From Pyropia yezoensis (lineage: Eukaryota > Rhodophyta > Bangiophyceae > Bangiales > Bangiaceae): a stretch of DNA of 64,000 nt. Numbering within the stretch: position 1 is the stretch's first letter; each line of letters starts with the position of its first letter. The notes below the pieces were generated by a model. That model searched no databases. It was not told the DNA's origin and saw nothing but the letters and a program-made list of their open reading frames with translations. Location of the stretch: positions 18,171,816 to 18,235,815 of the forward strand of contig CM020619.1 in assembly GCA_009829735.1 (NCBI GenBank), in the 5' to 3' direction. Of this stretch, positions 11,306 through 20,574 are shown piece by piece. A program made the translations under genes and the position numbers.

Positions 11306-12055
11306 ATGTCTCGAGACGCGCGCGCACAATCAGGCAGCGTTCTGGCCCCTGAAGTGGCGTCATGCCGTGGTGCCGCATCAGCGACGGCCGCCCAGTGGCG
11401 GAGGGTGGCCAGCGGCACGGCCGCCCCCGCGGGTGTGGCGGCGGCGTCGACAGCCAGCGCTGCTGCTAGGCTCCCCGCGTCCGAGGCGGCGCTGCGCAAC
11501 CTCCTCGTCACGGGCGCGGTGGCGTTTGCGGGCCTCCTCTTCCTGCGCTGGGCGCTCGCGGCGGGGCTTCTCGCCACCACCTTTCTCCTCCCCGCGTGGC
11601 GCACCTTTCAGCTGGCTGAAGCGGAGCGGGCGGTGGGCCCCGCCGCCGCCGCCGACCCGACCGACGCCGACGCCGCCGACCTGGCCGCCGCCGTCACTGC
11701 GGCGCAGCGGCGGTGGGGAGCCTACTGGGTGCTCGCCGCGGTGGGCGTGACGGCCGCGCGGTTGGTGCTGGCGCCTGCTCGGGGGTGGGTGGTCTACTCG
11801 GCGGCGCTGTTGGCGGGGGTGGTGTGGCTGACGAGGGGGGACGCGGCGGGCGCCGAGGTGGTGTATGGGGGGTGCTCCGGCCGCTGCTGGTGCGGTGGAA
11901 GGGGCGGATTGGGGCGCGCGATTGGGTGGTGGGGGGGTGCTCGACCGGGGGGGAAGGAGGCGCTCGTGCGGGTGAGTGGGGTGGTGACCCCGTACGCGCG
12001 GGCGCTGGAGGAGGCGGGCCGGGGGGCCGCGCAGCAGCTCCACATTGAGCAGTGA
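11306..12055 (+). CDS. TB2/DP1/HVA22 (REEP5/Yop1) family ER-shaping membrane protein
   Basis: Members of this family insert hairpins into the ER membrane and stabilise curved tubules. Residues 66-97 form a long hydrophobic stretch ending LLPAWRTFQL, as in the family's first hairpin. RRWGAYWVLAAVG (136-148) matches the conserved Trp/Tyr helix. Residues 158-188 give a second hairpin followed by GAEVVYGG. The next conserved piece, VLRPLLVRWKG, is only read one frame over, so one G is probably missing from the six-G run at 11867-11872; the original frame resumes near 11950 and gives a plausible tail ending QLHIEQ. The ATG at 11306 is the first after the gap; upstream exons could be hidden in it. 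The gene is convergent with the OAS-like gene. Family assignment is from motif order; exact orthology is not claimed. Confidence 0.7.
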   Translation: MSRDARAQSGSVLAPEVASCRGAASATAAQWRRVASGTAAPAGVAAASTASAAARLPASEAALRNLLVTGAVAFAGLLFLRWALAAGLLATTFLLPAWRTFQLAEAERAVGPAAAADPTDADAADLAAAVTAAQRRWGAYWVLAAVGVTAARLVLAPARGWVVYSAALLAGVVWLTRGDAAGAEVVYGGCSGRCWCGGRGGLGRAIGWWGGARPGGKEALVRVSGVVTPYARALEEAGRGAAQQLHIEQ

Positions 12056-12453
12056 GGGGCGGAGGGGGGGGAGTAGCTGTTGGGGTTGGGGGGGGGCGGC
12101 GGGTGTAGCGCAGCGGTCGGTGGGGGGGCATTGGCCGTGGGATGTTGGGGGTGCCATTCTTTTGTTTGCACTGCCACTCCGCCGGGGGGGAGGGGCGCCT
12201 TGTGCCCCCCGCGACCCGACCCGAGTCGACCCGGCTGGCCGCGCCTGCCGCGTGGGTCGGCCCGCCGGTGTGCCGCCCGCCGCGCCTCCCCATCCGCTAC
12301 ACGCCCACCCAACTCCACCCAACCCCACCCAGCCCCACCCAACCCCACCGGTGCCCAAAAAACAAAGGGGGCGCGGGGGGCAGTGCCCGCCCGCCGCGCC
12401 CGCCGCGCCACCAAAAACCCTTGCAACCCCCCCTGCTCCCGCCCCCCCCCCCC
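12056..12453. other. Intergenic region between convergent genes
   Basis: A G-rich then C-rich spacer between the REEP-like stop and the OAS-like stop. It includes a short (ACCCCACCCA)-type tandem repeat at about 12304-12350. The copy-1 block starts inside this repeat (base 1 matches 12322). No gene was seen. Confidence 0.7.
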
Positions 12454-12942
12454 CTACAGGAGGGTAAACGTAAACTCCTGGCGGCTGGGCAGCGCCAGCA
12501 CCACATCGCGCACGATCACCTCCCCCCCCCCGCCCCCACGCCCCCCGTTCTCTCCCCCGCCCCCCCCCCCCCCCCCCCCCCGCATCCCCAAAACCGCAGC
12601 ACCGCCCCCCCACCGCTGCCAGCCGCACCTCCACCACCAGCCCCCCCGGCGGCGGTCGGAGGCACTCGACCAGCACGTCCACCCGGTGCGCCTGGAACTG
12701 CAGCAGCGGGTGGAGGCGCCCCCGCGCGGCGCGCCCCCCGCCGCCTGCCGCCCGCAGGCACAGGCGCCACTTGCAGCCCGCAAAGAGCAGCGTGCCGACG
12801 GGCTTCCACCCCGACGACAGCGCCGACGCGGCGGCAATGGAAAAGACGGCGGCGGTGGAGCGTGCGCGGCCGGCGGCGGCGCCGCCGGGCGCCGCGAGCG
12901 GCACGCCGGGCGGGGGGGGGGGGACGCGCCCGCCAACCCCCA

Positions 12943-12974
<32 letters not shown>

Positions 12975-14774
12975 CGTACCCGACGCCCCCACTGCCGACG
13001 CCATTGCCGACGACACCCCCAGGGGGGGGCACCAGCGACGGGAAGGTGGGAAGGGTGGGGGTGGTGGCGAAGCTCCCCGACCGGAGCGCCGCCGCCGCGC
13101 CGGGCGACGGCACTGTGCCGTCGGGGGTGCCGCTGCCGGCACGCCAGCCGCCCACCCCCCCCCGGGGAGGGGTGGCGGAGTAGAAGGGAGACGACGGCGC
13201 CGGCGGCGACGGCGCCGCGGGGCTGCCGGGGGGGAACGCCGTGCCCGACGATGCCGACCCGCCGTCGCTGCCGCCGGCGCCGGCAGGCACCCAACCGTCG
13301 GCCTCGGCGGCGGCGGCGGCCGCGTCGGCGGCGGCCGCCAGAGGCAGCAACCCCGCGGGGAGGGGCAGCAGCGCGCTGCCGCCGAGGCCGCCGGCGCCGC
13401 CGCCCTCGCCGTCGGTGGTGGATGTGTCGTCGTCCGTGTCGTCGCCGAGGCCGCCACCACCATTGCCGGTCGCCCCCGCCCGCGGGTGCACCCCCCCACC
13501 ATTGGCGCCACCGCCGCCGGCCCAGCCGCCACTCATCCGTGCCGCGGAGCGGGCGTTGAGGCGGGCCATCTCGTCCACCTCGGCCTCGTCTTCTTCGCCC
13601 GACGACGCTGCCGCCGCCGTCGCCCCCTCCCGGCGTGAGCGCCGACGCCTGCCATGGCGCCCCCCCCCCCCCGGTGCCGCCCGGCCGCCTCCATCACCCG
13701 CATGGTCGTCCGCGCGGCGGCCGCGACGGACGCCCAGTCGTCCACCCCCGCCGCGAGGTCCACGCCGGGCACCGCCGGGTCGAGGATGACCAGCCGCGGG
13801 CGGGACGCGACGGGGGGGGGGGGCGGCGCCGCCGCCGCCGCGACGCGCGCCGAGTGGAAGGCGTCCCAGCTCAGGGTCAGCACGCCAGGGATGGCGCCGT
13901 CCCCCTCCTCCTCTCCGTCGTCGTCGTCGTGGACGTCGGCGTCGTCGTGGCCGCCAGCGCCGGCGCCGCACAGCGGCGGCGCGTTCGCGACAGACAGCAG
14001 GCGGAGGAAGCGAAAAAAGAGGCGGCAGAGGACCGCCTCGGTCATAGCGGCCGGGTCGGCCCAGGCTGCCACGTCATCGTCCTCCGCACCCCCTCCCCCC
14101 CCCCTCTCTCCCCTCTCGGCGTCCTCATCATAGTCGTCGCCGTCCCCCCCGTCCTCGTGAAACGCCGACAGCATGACCAGCTCCAAGCCGAGGTCGCCGA
14201 GCCCCGCGGCGCCCGGCCCCAGCGCCCCTCCCCCCCACACCTTGGCGAGCCGCGCCGCGCGCGGGTACCCCCCCCCCTGCGCCGCCAGCCACGCGGTGCG
14301 CGCCACCGCCCCGCCGCCCGCCGCCCACCGGTGGCGGGCGACGCCGCCCCCCCCAGGGGGGAGGCTGCTGCCGCCCCGCGGCAACACGCCGCCAATCGTA
14401 GCCGACAGGAGGACCTCCTCGGGCTCGCCCCCCGCGAGGGAGTCGGCGCCGCCACCGCCAGCACCGCGGCGGCCGCTCCCGCCGCCGCCGCCGCCCCCCC
14501 GCGGGGGCGGACGCCGCGGTGGGACGCCCCCAACGCCCCCCCCCGGCAGCCTCGCGGCAGCGGCGGCGGCCGCAGCAGCGGCGGCGGCAGCAACGCCGCC
14601 GCCGCCGCCGCCGCCCCACGCGCCAATCGGCACGCTCACCACCACCGCGTCCATGTCGTCCACCTCACTCCCCAAGACGCGGACGCCCCCCCCCCCGCGC
14701 GCGAGCAGCCGCCACAGCGCCGCGCGGTACTCGCCGCCCAGCGCGGCCACGTACGCGTCGACGAGCACGACCAC
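12454..14774 (-). CDS. 2'-5'-oligoadenylate-synthetase-like protein (PAP/OAS1 nucleotidyltransferase superfamily)
   Basis: Read on the minus strand, the central part follows the order of OAS-type enzymes: a strand RVVVLVDAYV, the helix GGEYRAALWRLLA, strands VRVLGSEV and DAVVVSVPIG, then helices YPRAARLAKVWGG and GLGDLGLELVMLSAFHE, an acidic insert, VLCRLFFRFLRLL, and RPRLVILDPAVPGVDLA...DDWASVA. The last block closely resembles the VILDPADPTGNL segment of the OAS1 C-terminal domain. The upstream GS and DxD motifs are not convincingly visible; GDGDG just upstream is the only candidate. The strand expected to carry the third Asp reads ATIGGVLPRG, so activity may be lost. A low-complexity linker leads to a second globular part (GWKPVGTLLFAGCKWRLCLR) that weakly recalls a MATH-like sandwich. 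The 5' end is unresolved, and one C-run shift at about 13662-13672 is needed. Confidence 0.5.
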
Positions 14775-15690
14775 GCGCAGGCAAGGCGCCCCCCCCCCCG
14801 GGCCGTCCCCGTCACCCCCACCTCCCCCACCACCCCCACCCCCCGACTGGCCGCCTCCCCCACCCTCCGAGCCGCCCTCAGCTGAGGCCGCTGCCCCTGG
14901 TACCCCGACGCTCCTGTTTCCCCCGACGCTGCTTCATCGACGGACGGCACCGCAGCCGTCGCGACGGAGGGCGGCGACGCGGGTACCGAGGGGACGCGAG
15001 AGGAGCAGCTGGCACTGCAGCAGCTAGCGGCGGCGGGGGGGGGCGATGGGCGGGGAGGCGGGAGCGGTGGGGGGGGAGGTGGGGGTGGCGGCGGCGTTAG
15101 GAGGGGAGGTGGTCGCGGCGCTGGTGCTGCAACGGCGTTCGCGGTGGCGGGGTGGTGGCGGCGGAGAAGTGGTGGCGTGGTGGAGGTGGCGGTGTCCCGG
15201 GGTGGCGGTGGTGGGCTCGTGGTGGTAGCAGAAGAAGGAATAAAAGCCACGGTTGTGTCGACGGAAACAAATATGGTGATGCATCGATAACAGCATCACG
15301 AGTGTTCCGGTCGTTCCTGCTGTAAGTAGTATCCAGTGTCGAGTGGCTCACACCTCCGAGGGCGCCTGTGAGCCAATCAAACTGCAATCGATCGCGGTTT
15401 TGTCGCGGTTCTGGCCCCCGCCTGCCTCACCGTGGGTGCGGATCACGGATCGCGGTTTTGTCGCGGTTTTGTTCCCTTAGGGCAGAGGCACTCCCACCAG
15501 CACCGCTCCCCCCCCCCCCCCCCATCGGCCGCCGACGGCGGTGGTGGCGGCACCGCCCCCGCCGCCACCGCCGTGCGGCGGCCATACGCACAGACGGAGA
15601 GGATGGCGCGGGCGGGGAGGAGGCGGGAAAGGGCGCCGGTGGGCAGGATGGCCGCGCGAAAGGCCGCCAGTGCCGCCGCGCACGCGGCTA
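14775..15690. other. Low-complexity spacer with 20-nt direct repeats, copy 2
   Basis: Pro/Gly-type simple sequence, followed by an AT-richer patch with AATAAAAG (15239) and the two ATCGCGGTTTTG... direct repeats at 15391-15410 and 15449-15468. The 5' end of the OAS-like gene may lie in the first few hundred bases. No other gene is supported. Confidence 0.6.
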
Positions 15691-16570
15691 GGTCGGCGGG
15701 GGGGGGGCGGGACAGGCGCGCGATGCGGGAGAGGGGGAGGGCGTAGGGCGACGCGGGGGGAGGGGCCTTAGTGGGAAGAGGTTGGGGCGGGGGGGAGGTA
15801 GGGGAGACCGTTCGCTTCTGGGCACTGGCTTGGGGGAGGGGGGAAAGGGGCAGGACAGCGGTGGGGGGGGGGGGAGGGGGGGGGCGGGAGACGGCAGGAA
15901 GGGGTCCTCCGCTTCCGTGGGGAAAGAGGGAGCAGGGGGGAGGGCCGGCACCCGGTAGAGAGGGCCAACTGCCACCTGCAGTGTGGAGGGGGGGGGGGAG
16001 GAGGGGGGGGGAGCCAGCGGCGACCCACCGCGCCAGCGCCCAGCGGCCACGGCGCCTCCGCCGCGACGGCCGTCCAGCCGACCACCGGCGGCGACGTCCC
16101 CGCCGGAATCATCTTCGCCAGCTTCTTTGTGCCGGCGGGACCGCCGGCAGTGCGGCAGCAAGGAGCGCCAAGGAAGACGCGGCGGCCGCCCAGAGGGCGC
16201 CTGTCTAGCTGTCCACCAGACCTGGCAGACAGGGCGGCGACGGGCGCGACGTCCACGCCGCCGCCGCCGCGAACTGGTCGCGACCGCCCCCCAACCTCGC
16301 GTCCCGGCCGTCTCGGCTGCCCGCGAAGCGCTCAAGCCACGCCGGCAGCGCTGCAGCGCCGTGCGCCGCCACCGCGCCCGCGGCCACGCCCGCCGCGCCC
16401 GCCGCAGCGGGACCCTCGCCCGCCGCCCGCTGCTGCCGCCGCCGTTGCTGCTGTAGCTGCCGCTGCAGCTGCCGCCGCCGCTGCAGCTGCTGCCGCCGCC
16501 GTTGGCGAGGGGCGGCCGCCAACCGCCGCCGCCGCTGGGCCGATGGTCGCTGCGGTGGCAGGGATGGCTC
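15691..16570 (-). other. Possible minus-strand exon region, copy 2
   Basis: A near-ideal 3' splice-site sequence on the minus strand (12-nt T-run, then CTGCTCCGCGCAG) ends at 16571, so an exon may start at 16570. The first segment encodes a Gln/Arg-rich stretch, then GEGPAAAGAAGVAAG and LPAWLERFAG. KKLAKMIPAGTSPP follows in a second frame and LAAFRAAILPTGALSRLL in a third. Codons have high GC3, as in real genes here. Frames are joined only through G-runs (15860-15885, 15990-16010). The product was not recognised. Confidence 0.3.
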
Positions 16571-16642
16571 CTGCGCGGAGCAGAAAAAAAAAAAAGAGAA
16601 GCGTTTCACATCTAATTGTCTCATTTACCGACTTCCGCCTGC

Positions 16643-17674
16643 CTACTGCGCACAGATCGACTCAATCACCTTCTCAATACGGTGAAACTGACCAGAAATC
16701 TGCCGGTCAGTAATCAGAACAGCCGCCAACGCTTGCAGATGCAAAGGATGGTCTAACAGTGTGGGATCGTCGTGCACAAGCCGACGAATGTAGCACTTAA
16801 GATCATTGAAGACCCCCTCAATCGGCTGTAGATCAGGCGAATACGGCGGCAAGCGGATGAAGTGAACGCCGTTCGCTTCAAGGAAAGTATCGCCAGCGGC
16901 GTCATGTATCGGAGCATTGTCAAATAGCAGTACGCAGTTGTCGGGCTGATCCTCCCAGGGATGACCGTCTAAAAATACGTTCATCTTGGGCACGAGAGTT
17001 TGACAAAAGATGAGCCAATCAGCTGCTGTCAACGCGGGCCCAAGCACGCACGTTTGCACCGCGGCTATGTTCCCGAGTCCAGAGATCGCCATAGTTGTAC
17101 TAGTGCGCGGCACCGACCTTGGATCACGATCCAGCATGACCAAGGGCTCATCGCGCGTGGCCCATCCACGCTTTTGGAAGACATCGCCGCCATCCGTGTG
17201 TGTCTCATCCACGGATATGAGGCACCGCCTCGGAATCTGCCTCATCAGTTGGCAGTGGTGTAGTCGTGCAGCATCATTCCGCTCGCGAAACAGGCGCTCA
17301 ATCTTCTTGCGGGTGAAGCCCATCCGCCGAAAGTATCGTGAAAGAGAAGCCGTACTGCACTGTAACCCGGCAAACTCGTTCTCTTCGATTGTGCCGAGCT
17401 CATCAAGTACTTCGACATTGTCCTTAAGGGTGGCGGTCGGGTCTTGATCGATAAGCCACGCCATGGCGCGATGCAATACTTCGTTGAACTGAAGTCCATC
17501 CGCGTGGGAGTTGCGGCGTTCCGGCGTCGGCCAAATTGTGCCCGTGGCACGGTAGTTCCTCAACCACCGAGCCAGCGCGGCGCGCTGGCAGCCAATCACA
17601 TCGCAGACCTTCTGGCGCGTAGATCCCCGTTCAATCATGGCTACCGCCGCCAAGCGCAGGTCCTCAGAAAACAT
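16643..17674 (-). CDS. Tc1/mariner-IS630-type DDE transposase (intact copy)
   Basis: A 343-residue transposase that would cut and paste an element at TA targets. Residues 1-45 form a helix-turn-helix-like DNA-binding region (DVIGCQRAALARWLRN), and a second helical region runs to about 125. The catalytic triad is visible: D156 in LISVDET, D252 in LLFDNAPIHD and E286 in PPYSPDLQPIEG. This is the DDE order and spacing of the IS630/Tc1/mariner group (D-33-E/D between the last two). The start is the ATG at 17674; the stop is TAG at 16643-16645. A three-residue insertion (PLH) after LLDH distinguishes it from copy 1. The base composition is about 50% GC, unlike the host genes. Terminal repeats of its own element were not found, so the element's boundaries are inferred. 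Confidence 0.93.
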   Translation of the reverse strand: MFSEDLRLAAVAMIERGSTRQKVCDVIGCQRAALARWLRNYRATGTIWPTPERRNSHADGLQFNEVLHRAMAWLIDQDPTATLKDNVEVLDELGTIEENEFAGLQCSTASLSRYFRRMGFTRKKIERLFRERNDAARLHHCQLMRQIPRRCLISVDETHTDGGDVFQKRGWATRDEPLVMLDRDPRSVPRTSTTMAISGLGNIAAVQTCVLGPALTAADWLIFCQTLVPKMNVFLDGHPWEDQPDNCVLLFDNAPIHDAAGDTFLEANGVHFIRLPPYSPDLQPIEGVFNDLKCYIRRLVHDDPTLLDHPLHLQALAAVLITDRQISGQFHRIEKVIESICAQ

Positions 17675-17739
17675 GTCGTACGTGCAGCAGACGGGAGGCC
17701 GCCAATCTGTATCAATTGGGTCGCAAAAAATGGGAAAAA

Positions 17740-18370
17740 GGGGAAAGTGGGGGCGGCGCGGGCAGGGGTGGGGGGCGGCACGCAGCGGCTAGACTGTGTG
17801 GAGCAGGGGGTGCCAAGCAGGGGCGGCAGCACGACCGCCGTCGGGAAGGGCGATGGTAGGCACTGCGGGTGTGTGGTGGGAGTGTTGTGCGGCGTGGATG
17901 GACAGGTGGTGGCAGAAAAAACAGCGGTTATAAGCTTTTTTCTGGGGGTTAACGGCCCAGCTGGTGCCCTCGCACCCCCGCCCGCGCGCCACACGCAGCG
18001 CACCAAAAGTGGGCTCTGGGGGTGCTTCTGGCCATGGTGTGCTCAATGTAGCGCACCCGGCGCGCATGGGCGCACGCCGGTCACGCGGCGTCTAGACAGA
18101 CAGTGGGAGAGGCTGCCCTGTCTCTTTTTCGTGCCGACAATTCTTTTCCGGATCGGGAAAATCATGAATATTCTCCAGCAAGACAAAAGTGTCAGTCGAC
18201 AACGTGGGGCCCACAACCATGCATGGGCGTTCATGATGCACGCCAAGTACAGCCCTAAAAAAATCTGTGGCCAAATGCGTACCATTGGTGCTCTCCTGTC
18301 TCTGTCAGTGTCTGGATGCCACCCAATGCGGGTTGCCCTGTGCGAGTTTCGCCGTATTTTGCAAAACGGT
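17740..18370 (+). repeat. Left arm of ~630-bp inverted repeat, copy 2
   Basis: Reverse complement of 18646-19275. It starts with GGGGAAAGTGGGGG about 65 bp upstream of the transposase ATG and therefore contains its likely promoter; GGTTATAAGC at about 17926 is TATA-like in both orientations. Confidence 0.9.
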
Positions 18371-18432
18371 CTTCACATTTTTTGTCGGCGGAGCTCTCTG
18401 TTGAGCTGATTTCTGGAGCTGTCTGGGGTGCA

Positions 18433-18555
18433 TATAGGGCGTCCCGTGAAAAGTGGACGTGAACGTGTCGTGATCATGTCCAATATCGGCCGCGGGACGA
18501 ATCAAACCCACACTGCACGACCTGTGCACGTCCACTTTTTACGGGACGCACAATA
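18433..18555. mobile_element. 123-bp TA-flanked MITE, copy 2
   Basis: Same element as 6110-6232, at the homologous position in the spacer of the inverted repeat. Its inverted ends carry the family core GCGTCCCGT and CTTTTTACGGGACGC, and the outer dinucleotides are TA/TA. Confidence 0.85.
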
Positions 18556-18645
18556 GGACTGGACGCCACGACACCGGATGCTCTGTTTCCGTATTCAGGA
18601 GAGGCATCATCAGCACCGAACAGAGCCCCGACTCAAAATAACAAG

Positions 18646-19275
18646 ACCATTTTGCAAAATACGGCGAAACTCGCATAGGGCAACCCACATTGGGTGCCAT
18701 CCAGACACTGACAGAGACAGGAGAGCACCAATGATATGCATTTGGCCACAGATTTTTTTAGGGCTGTACTTGGCGTGCATCATGAACGCCCATGCATGGT
18801 TGTGGGCCCCACGTTGTCGACTGACACTTTTGTCTTGCTGGAGAATATTCATGATTTTCCCGATCCGGAAAAGAATTGTCGGCACGAAAAAGAGACAGGG
18901 CAGCCTCTCCCACTGTCTGTCTAGACGCCGCGCGACCGGCGTGCGCCCATGCGCGCCGGGTGCGCTACATTGAGCACACCATGGCCAGAAGCACCCCCAG
19001 AGCCCACTTTTGGTGCGCTGCGTGTGGCGCGCGGGCGGGGGTGCGAGGGCACCAGCTGGGCCGTTAACCCCCAGAAAAAAGCTTATAACCGCTGTTTTTT
19101 CTGCCACCACCTGTCCATCCACGCCGCACAACACTCCCACCACACACCCGCAGTGCCTACCATCGCCCTTCCCGACGGCGGTCGTGCTGCCGCCCCTGCT
19201 TGGCACCCCCTGCTCCACACAGCCTAGCCGCTGCGTGCCGCCCCCCACCCCTGCCCGCGCCGCCCCCACTTTCCC
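18646..19275 (-). repeat. Right arm of ~630-bp inverted repeat, copy 2
   Basis: Partner of 17740-18370, ending 84 bp before the zinc-knuckle ATG. The TATA-like GCTTATAACC at 19081 lies about 280 bp upstream of that ATG. Confidence 0.9.
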
Positions 19276-19359
19276 TAATTCCCAGGTTTTCCTCTTCCGA
19301 TTCCTACGTGTCACTCTGTGTGCATTGACGATTCGTGTCAACCTGTCGAACGGTCTACG

Positions 19360-20517
19360 ATGGTTCGGTGCTATCTTTGCGGTCTGGAATCGACGCCATA
19401 TGGTCATAACCAACGGTCATGCTCCATGCGAAAGTTTCGCTGTCTTCGAGGGCTGCCGATCGACCATCCGTTTCGACCTCCCGGGCCAGAAGTGGCCTGT
19501 ACCAAGCTCAATTGTTCGCACGCACGTCGGTGCGCCAAGTGTCACGAGATTGGCCATGACAGCGACACCCTCGAGTTGGACCCCGAACGCTACGCCATCA
19601 ACGCGAAGTCTAAGGGCCGAGCCATCTCGAGACTGGCAAGCGCAGGGCCCATGCAGGGCATCGACTTCGTTTGCAGGAACGTAGATGACGCGAAGGCTGT
19701 GAGCATGTGCGCGGGCATTCGAGCCGGCTGTGAAGCCAGGTTCAACGCTCAGCAAGTGAAGGCATCGTCTGCAGGTGTGATGACTGGCAACCTCTTTGCG
19801 GTCGGCTCTTCCCCCGCGGAGACAATCGATTTGATTGGACGAGAGGAGATCAAGTCCAGCACGATGCACAAGAACAACAAACGGGCGCATGAATTGGCTG
19901 TCGGCGGCAGGAACGCGGGAATGAGTGCTGTCCATGCGGCCCTGGCAGCTGCGGAACAAATTCGACGCGAGAGCCGCGGTGAAGCGGGAGCTCTTCCTTC
20001 TTTTTCTGCCGTTGGACCACCCTCCTCTGCACAGTCGCTATCGGTTGTCGCGAAGGAGGCCAAGCGGATGAAGGCCGACGCGCTTGCGGCTGACTTGAGG
20101 GTTCGTTCTCGTGATCCTCCCATGTCCGTCGGCCGTGGTGCATCGCTGGCGCCAGATCATGGTGGCATCCTGAGCGACTGGGGACCCGGGCAACGAGCTC
20201 GGTTCGCAGCTGCCCTTCCATTGGTCCCTCCTGAGCGGCGGGAGGTTTGGAGTTCCCGCGGAGTCGCCGAGCAGGCTCTGGCTAGCGTGCTCGGGCCTGA
20301 ATTCGCCGGGTCACACACGAGGTTGACGGGTCGTGTCGTGAAGAGTGCAACGGACAGTCACTTGACGGGTTTTGCACTGATGTGCGGTGCCTTTTCTCCT
20401 GCCGACGTCGCGGAACGCCTGTGCGCGTGGCAGTTTGAAGCCGGGGACACTTCGAAAGCTACGTTATTGGTTATGTTTTCGGCGTGGGCTGAGGGATATG
20501 TCAATTCTCTTCTTTGA
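19360..20517 (+). CDS. Transposon-associated zinc-knuckle protein
   Basis: A 385-residue protein of unknown function, probably encoded by the same element as the divergent transposase. The N terminus has a zinc-knuckle pattern: C4, C7, H16 and C21 in CYLCGLESTPYGHNQRSC, where GHNxRxC is typical of zinc knuckles in plant-type transposon proteins. A second set, C47, C52, H54, C58, C61 and H66 (CAKCHEIGHD), follows. The middle is Ala/Ser-rich and the C-terminal 100 residues look globular (GFALMCGAFSPADVAERL). An in-frame GTG lies 42 bp upstream, but the ATG at 19360 is the natural eukaryotic start. Codons are mid-GC like the transposase and unlike the host genes. An accessory DNA- or RNA-binding role is plausible but is inference. 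Confidence 0.7.
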   Translation: MVRCYLCGLESTPYGHNQRSCSMRKFRCLRGLPIDHPFRPPGPEVACTKLNCSHARRCAKCHEIGHDSDTLELDPERYAINAKSKGRAISRLASAGPMQGIDFVCRNVDDAKAVSMCAGIRAGCEARFNAQQVKASSAGVMTGNLFAVGSSPAETIDLIGREEIKSSTMHKNNKRAHELAVGGRNAGMSAVHAALAAAEQIRRESRGEAGALPSFSAVGPPSSAQSLSVVAKEAKRMKADALAADLRVRSRDPPMSVGRGASLAPDHGGILSDWGPGQRARFAAALPLVPPERREVWSSRGVAEQALASVLGPEFAGSHTRLTGRVVKSATDSHLTGFALMCGAFSPADVAERLCAWQFEAGDTSKATLLVMFSAWAEGYVNSLL

Positions 20518-20574
20518 ATTCCTCATGTATAGAACTTTCTGCCTTTTCTGAACTTGTCCTTCCCCCTCCGACAG

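Noticed and set aside
12454..12900. C-terminal segment as a definite MATH domain
   Set aside because: Only one stretch (GCKWRLCLR) resembles MATH and the rest cannot be aligned by eye.
12454..14774. Assignment to Nrap/Utp22 (NOL6) instead of OAS
   Set aside because: The DP..N..A-type block is shared by several PAP/OAS1-superfamily proteins, but helix spacing and the ILDPA sequence fit OAS1-C better. It is kept as an alternative only.
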